Shown here one piece after another: positions 59,851 through 64,000 of a stretch of 64,000 nt of DNA. Below the pieces are notes generated by a model, which had not been told where the DNA came from, searched no databases, and was given only the letters and a program-made list of their open reading frames with translations. The position numbers and the translations under genes were made by a program. Source of the stretch: Paraspadella gotoi (Eukaryota; Chaetognatha); assembly GCA_051294375.1 (NCBI GenBank), contig CM119270.1:14499164-14563163 (forward strand), in the 5' to 3' direction. The first letter of the stretch is position 1. The number at the start of each line of letters is the position of its first letter.

Positions 59851-60895
59851 AATTATTGTTATGAGTTAGTGATAGAACCGTTCAATATAAGCAGTCCCTG
59901 AGCTTCGGATCAGGCTGTAACACCATGTTACAGGCGGGTTAAGCGCCCCGTCCCTCTTAACTGCCAGACGACCACCGTGCTAGAACCCCGGACCTTGGGG
60001 TTGGGAGGCGAATGACTTGCTCCGGCACCAATGGCGCGATGAACGGTTGGTGGGTTTAGTCCACCTACATCCCCCCTCCCGTAGGAAGATGTCTGTTGCG
60101 TCCTTCAGTAAATTGTTGTTGTTGGTGGAAAGTCGTCACCAAGTTGAGGCATTGTCGCCTGATGGTGTTGAGGGCGGAAAGTGCATCGCCAGGTTGAGGC
60201 ATGTCGCCTGAAAGTGTTGTTGTTGCTGTTGTGTTCGGAAGTCGGGCTCACCAATGAAGAGACAGTAATTATTGTTATGAGTTAGTGATAAACCGTTCAA
60301 TATAAGCAGTCCCTGAGCTTCGGATCAGGCTGTAACACCATGTTACAGGCGGGTTAAGCGCCCTCCCTCTTAACTGCCAGACGACCACCGGGCTAGAACC
60401 CGGACCTTTGGGTTGGGAGGCGAATGACTTGCCTCCGGCACCAATGGCCGCTGATGAACGGTTGGTGGGTTTTGTCCACCATACATCCCCCCTCCCGTAG
60501 GAAATGTCTGTGCGTCTCTTCAGTGAATTGTTGTTGTTGGTGGAAAGTGCGTCACCAAGTTGAGGCATGTCGCCTGATGTGTTGAGGGCGGAAAGTGCAT
60601 TCGCCAGGTGAGGCATGTCGCCTGTAAAGTGTTGTTGTTCTGTTGTGTTCGGAAGTCGGGCTCACCAATGAAGAGACAGTAAATATTGTTATGAGTTAGT
60701 GATAGAACCGTTCAATAAGCAGTCCCTGAGCTTCGGATCAGGCTGTAACACCATGTTACAGGCGGGTTAAGCGCCCCTCCCTCTTAACTGCCAGACGACC
60801 ACCAGGCTAGAACCCCGGACCTTTGGGTTGGGAGGGCAAGTACCCCGCACCCAATGGCCGCTGATGAACGGTTGGTGGGTTTTAGTCCACCATAG
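59851..60895. repeat. three tandem copies of a ~415-bp tRNA-like structured repeat
   Basis: Units start AATTATTGTTATGAGTTAGT at 59851, 60267 and (AAATATTG) 60681; the last unit is cut short near 60895. Each unit has hairpins CCTGA-…-TCAGG, CTGTAAC-ACCAT-GTTACAG and GGCG-…-CGCC. On the minus strand a GGAGGC/GCCTCC stem with a 9-nt loop is followed by CCGGG(G)TTCTAGCCCGG, resembling an anticodon arm and a T-arm with B-box-like GGTTCTAGC. Each full unit also has an internal ~45-bp repeat around GGYGGAAAGTGCRTCRCCA. The copies differ mainly by indels. Probably a tandem tRNA-related SINE or satellite. I could not fit a complete A box, so it is not a functional tRNA. Confidence 0.65.
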
Positions 60896-62020
60896 CACTT
60901 CATTTTTAAAAATAACTGCTCCTAAACTAATAGCCCAAGTTTTATAAAATCTATGCCAAACTGTTTATTTTTCAATAAAGTTTAATTTACTTTTCATAAA
61001 AATCTAAGTATATTTAGGGAAGTCTGGCGTTAAGCATCCGAGATAAAAATTTGCAAATAAAAAGTTTTTATTTTACTCACTGAATAAAAATACTTAAAAT
61101 ACTTATAAAATACATAAAATTGATAAAATTATTATTGCGAAAACATTGTTCAATCACATGCAATATATTTAATGCCTTTTTTTTCATTGAAATCGATAGA
61201 TATTAACTAAAAATATCATAATTAATTTTTTTGGTAAAATAAAAGAACCGAACTTCCGTCACTTGATGTCGTCAGGTTATTAGTAAATATGCGTTTAAGG
61301 ATTCAAAATATGTTTTTAAAATTGACCTACGTCAACCAAAAATGATAGAACAATGAGACTGGTATTATATTAAAGCCATAATTATGGGGCATGTTTTCCA
61401 TATAATTTTTTTAAAATGTTTCAAAGTATTTTTTTTAAATCTTGATCGGAATCTTAGTCAAAAGTCTAACAACTTTTGAAATAAAATTAAAAACACTTGG
61501 CCACATTTAAAAAAATAAATAAATATAAATTCTGAAAGAGAAAAGATTGAATTATGTTTCTGATATAAATAAAAATTGTTTATACCTCAAATGTTTATAC
61601 AATTACTAAGGATAATGATTATCATTTTGTTGAAAACAAAAAAATTTAAAGAATTCATGTAGGAACCTTTAAAAACATATGATTTAAATATGATAATTTA
61701 GGAGTTCAAACTTTGTGCCCCCTGATTTAAAAACTACTGACATAGGGCTAAAAGACTGTATTATCAGATTTTAAAATTTTAAGATTTAGCTGTATCTACG
61801 AGGCCTGGCAGAAAAAAATTATCACAATTTTTTTTGTGTCATAATGCTATCATAAAATAATTTTAATGCATCATGTCAGGTATCATATAAAAGCTAACGA
61901 TGTCTGCTACATGACAGCACGTGAAAAAAAATTTTCTTAATAAAAAAAAAAACCAGACTACCCTAGTATATTGGCTGATTTTCAAAGTCTGATCTAATTT
62001 GGCGCAATTTTTTTGCACAT
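60896..62020. other. AT-rich intergenic DNA upstream of the transporter
   Basis: Strongly AT-rich with no coding frame. A sharp rise in GC begins at about 62065. Confidence 0.55.
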
Positions 62021-62060
62021 GACTGTATTTTTCATCACCCATCCAATATTCCGATGTTCA

Positions 62061-62070
62061 TTTGTCTCAG
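62061..62070 (+). promoter_or_regulatory. possible splice acceptor before the transporter
   Basis: TTTGTCTCAG precedes eight in-frame codons (RLIHVSLT) leading into the ATG at 62095. The frame is closed by TGA at 62020-62022. Either the gene begins here after an intron, or 62095 is the true start. Confidence 0.4.
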
Positions 62071-62094
62071 CGCCTCATCCACGTCTCCCTCACG

Positions 62095-63141
62095 ATGACC
62101 GGCGTCATCTCCAGCCTCGCGTTGGGAGTTCTCTTCAACCTCTTCTACGTCGTCCTCGTCAGCGTCTGCAGCAACATCTTTCGCGATTCTGTGACCCTAT
62201 CGACGCCAGTGGCCTTCGTCTTCTTGTTCGTCGGAGAGACGCTGTCCACTCTGCCGCTTGTTCCTATCGCCTGGGCCAATTGGACATTGAGGACGCCGCG
62301 ACGTCTGGTGGTCTACGTCTTTCTCGGTCTCCTCATCAACGCCAGCTTTATCGCCTGGCGCGCCGCCGCCAACGCCTTGCCGCTCGGCGTCTTCTCCGCC
62401 CTCGCCGGTTCCGGGATTCTCTACGCGCCGCTGATATCTGCGCTGCTTAATCGACACTGCGTCGGGGTTGTCGATCTCTGCGGCGTCGCCGCTGCGCTGA
62501 TCGGGCTGCTGCTAACGACGCATCCGTCCTTTCTCTTCGAAGCCATCGATCTCGCAGACGAAGACGCCAAGCCCTCACCCGCCTACGCCTACTTACTCGC
62601 CCTCTTCGTCGCTTGGGCCATGACTCTCTACCCTTTCCTCTTTGGAGCCACAGCCGACGAACACTGGTCCAACTTCCTCGTCCTCCGCCTGCTCTGCAGC
62701 GCCGGCGTCGCCGCCGTCTGCTTCGGCGTTGCCGGTGGCGTCGAGGCCTTTGTCTCGGCCACGCCGGCGGCGTCCGGCGCCGTCGTCCTAGTTGGCGGCC
62801 TCTCTACCATCTATCGTCTGGCGCAACAGGTCGGTTGCAAGGAATTTGAGGCGTTCGACCCGGGACACGCGGGGATGTTGGGCAACCTGATCAGCGTCGG
62901 CATCATCCCCACCACGGCGTTGATGGCGGCAGCGTTTTTCGGGGAGACGATGACGAAGCTGGAGACGGTGGGCGTGGTGATCGTCTTCGTCGCCATCGTT
63001 GTCGTCACGGTGGCAAACGGAATGAGGAAGAGGATGGAAGAAGAGGAGGATAAACATGAGAAAGAAAAGGAAATAGAAAAACAAGAGTCGGATGAACAAA
63101 AGATCAAAGAAGAAGATAACAATTGGTTTTATGGAAAATAA
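62095..63141 (+). CDS. EamA/DMT-superfamily (SLC35-like) transporter, 348 residues
   Basis: Polytopic membrane protein with ten hydrophobic segments at about residues 5-27, 37-60, 71-89, 97-117, 124-142, 163-183, 194-212, 227-243, 258-279 and 291-309, the two-times-five layout of drug/metabolite transporters. Residues 91-143 (AANALPLGVFSALAGSGILY followed by APLISALL and VVDLCGVAAALIGLLL) match the first EamA repeat's end pattern; GETMTKLETVGVVIVFVA at 283-300 matches the second. An acidic loop at 151-161 separates the halves. The last 38 residues are a Lys/Glu-rich cytosolic tail. The substrate cannot be told from sequence; SLC35-type nucleotide-sugar or SLC35G-like organic transport are both possible. 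The first ATG is at 62095, but TTTGTCTCAG at 62070 is a good acceptor in an open frame, so an upstream exon may exist. Confidence 0.8.
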   Translation: MTGVISSLALGVLFNLFYVVLVSVCSNIFRDSVTLSTPVAFVFLFVGETLSTLPLVPIAWANWTLRTPRRLVVYVFLGLLINASFIAWRAAANALPLGVFSALAGSGILYAPLISALLNRHCVGVVDLCGVAAALIGLLLTTHPSFLFEAIDLADEDAKPSPAYAYLLALFVAWAMTLYPFLFGATADEHWSNFLVLRLLCSAGVAAVCFGVAGGVEAFVSATPAASGAVVLVGGLSTIYRLAQQVGCKEFEAFDPGHAGMLGNLISVGIIPTTALMAAAFFGETMTKLETVGVVIVFVAIVVVTVANGMRKRMEEEEDKHEKEKEIEKQESDEQKIKEEDNNWFYGK

Positions 63142-63265
63142 TTTTGGATTCAGAAGAAAATTTCATTCGTCGCGTGGTAATTTTTCTTATTACTTACTTT
63201 TTTTTATCTGATTACTGCGTAATTTTAAATATTATAATCATTGATTAATCATGGATTCTTCGGAA

Positions 63266-63271
63266 AATAAA
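63266..63271 (+). terminator. polyadenylation signal AATAAA of the transporter gene
   Basis: GAAAATAAAACTTG lies about 125 bases after the stop and is followed by a T-run, the usual arrangement for a cleavage site. Confidence 0.55.
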
Positions 63272-63492
63272 ACTTGTAACTCTTTTTTTATTATCATTAA
63301 TTTTAAGTTATTTCCAATCATATTCCAAGCACTTTATCATCCCCGTGTTCCTAACTCTCTTCCTCCCTCTCACCCCAAGAGTTCATTGTCCCTACACCCT
63401 CTCACCCACGTTAAACTCTAATCAGTCTTTTCTCCCTCTCGATTCTTTACTTCGGCCGTGATTTTTGGCTCGCCAGATTTGTTGGTTTGTCC

Positions 63493-64000
<508 letters not shown>

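Noticed and set aside
60017-60616. Open frames inside the tandem ~415-bp repeat
   Set aside because: The frame is not kept between the three copies because of indels; the conserved signal is RNA structure, not protein.
59860-60860. Functional tRNA gene
   Set aside because: Anticodon-arm-like and T-arm-like stems are visible, but no acceptor stem or clear A box, so only a tRNA-like or SINE-like label is justified.

Overview
This is metazoan (invertebrate-type) nuclear DNA, not bacterial or viral. The reasons are spliced genes with GT-AG introns of 63 nt to 2.8 kb, long AT-rich intergenic stretches, many (GA/TC)n and (GTC/GAC)n arrays, a tRNA-like tandem repeat, retroelement-like insertions with hammerhead-like motifs, and N-filled scaffold gaps. 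I cannot fix the phylum. Gene density is very low, and nearly all long open frames are translations of microsatellites (SLSLSL, ERERER, SSSS, VVVV, TTTT) rather than genes.

Layout. 1-758: pyrimidine-rich flank ending at a 25-N gap. About 793-19274: an imperfect palindrome of two arms of roughly 9.3 kb (about 793-10172 and 10290-19274) around a TC-rich centre. The arms differ mainly by one-base indels, which looks like unpolished long-read sequence placed beside a gap. 19275-27274: microsatellites, GC-rich patches with weak candidate first exons, and an array of CAATGACATCCGG cores. 27300-32800: gaps, a noisy direct duplication, a truncated Ser-rich frame and a candidate Ala/Pro/Thr-rich exon on the minus strand. 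33462-39179: the main gene, a three-exon plus-strand gene for a multi-pass membrane protein of about 912 residues with an XK-related (Xkr) domain and apparently a second diverged one. Its 2.8-kb second intron holds an inverted hammerhead-motif element with a target-site duplication and an apparent empty site. 39300-55000: repeats, dispersed elements, a second noisy duplication beside a 25-N gap, and a foldback element at 54288-54654. 55090-55757 (minus): a small gene for a 52-residue secreted peptide. 59851-60895: three tandem copies of a ~415-bp tRNA-like repeat. 62095-63141: a GC-rich, apparently single-exon gene for a ten-helix EamA/DMT-type (SLC35-like) transporter.

The three supported genes (XK-related protein, secreted peptide, DMT transporter) are far apart on both strands and show no shared pathway. 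The most informative results are the two-XK-domain architecture, the hammerhead-motif insertion with its empty site, and the strong signs that the 18.5-kb palindrome and two direct duplications are assembly artefacts beside 25-N gaps. Copy-number, synteny or gene-family claims from those parts should not be trusted without read-level checks.
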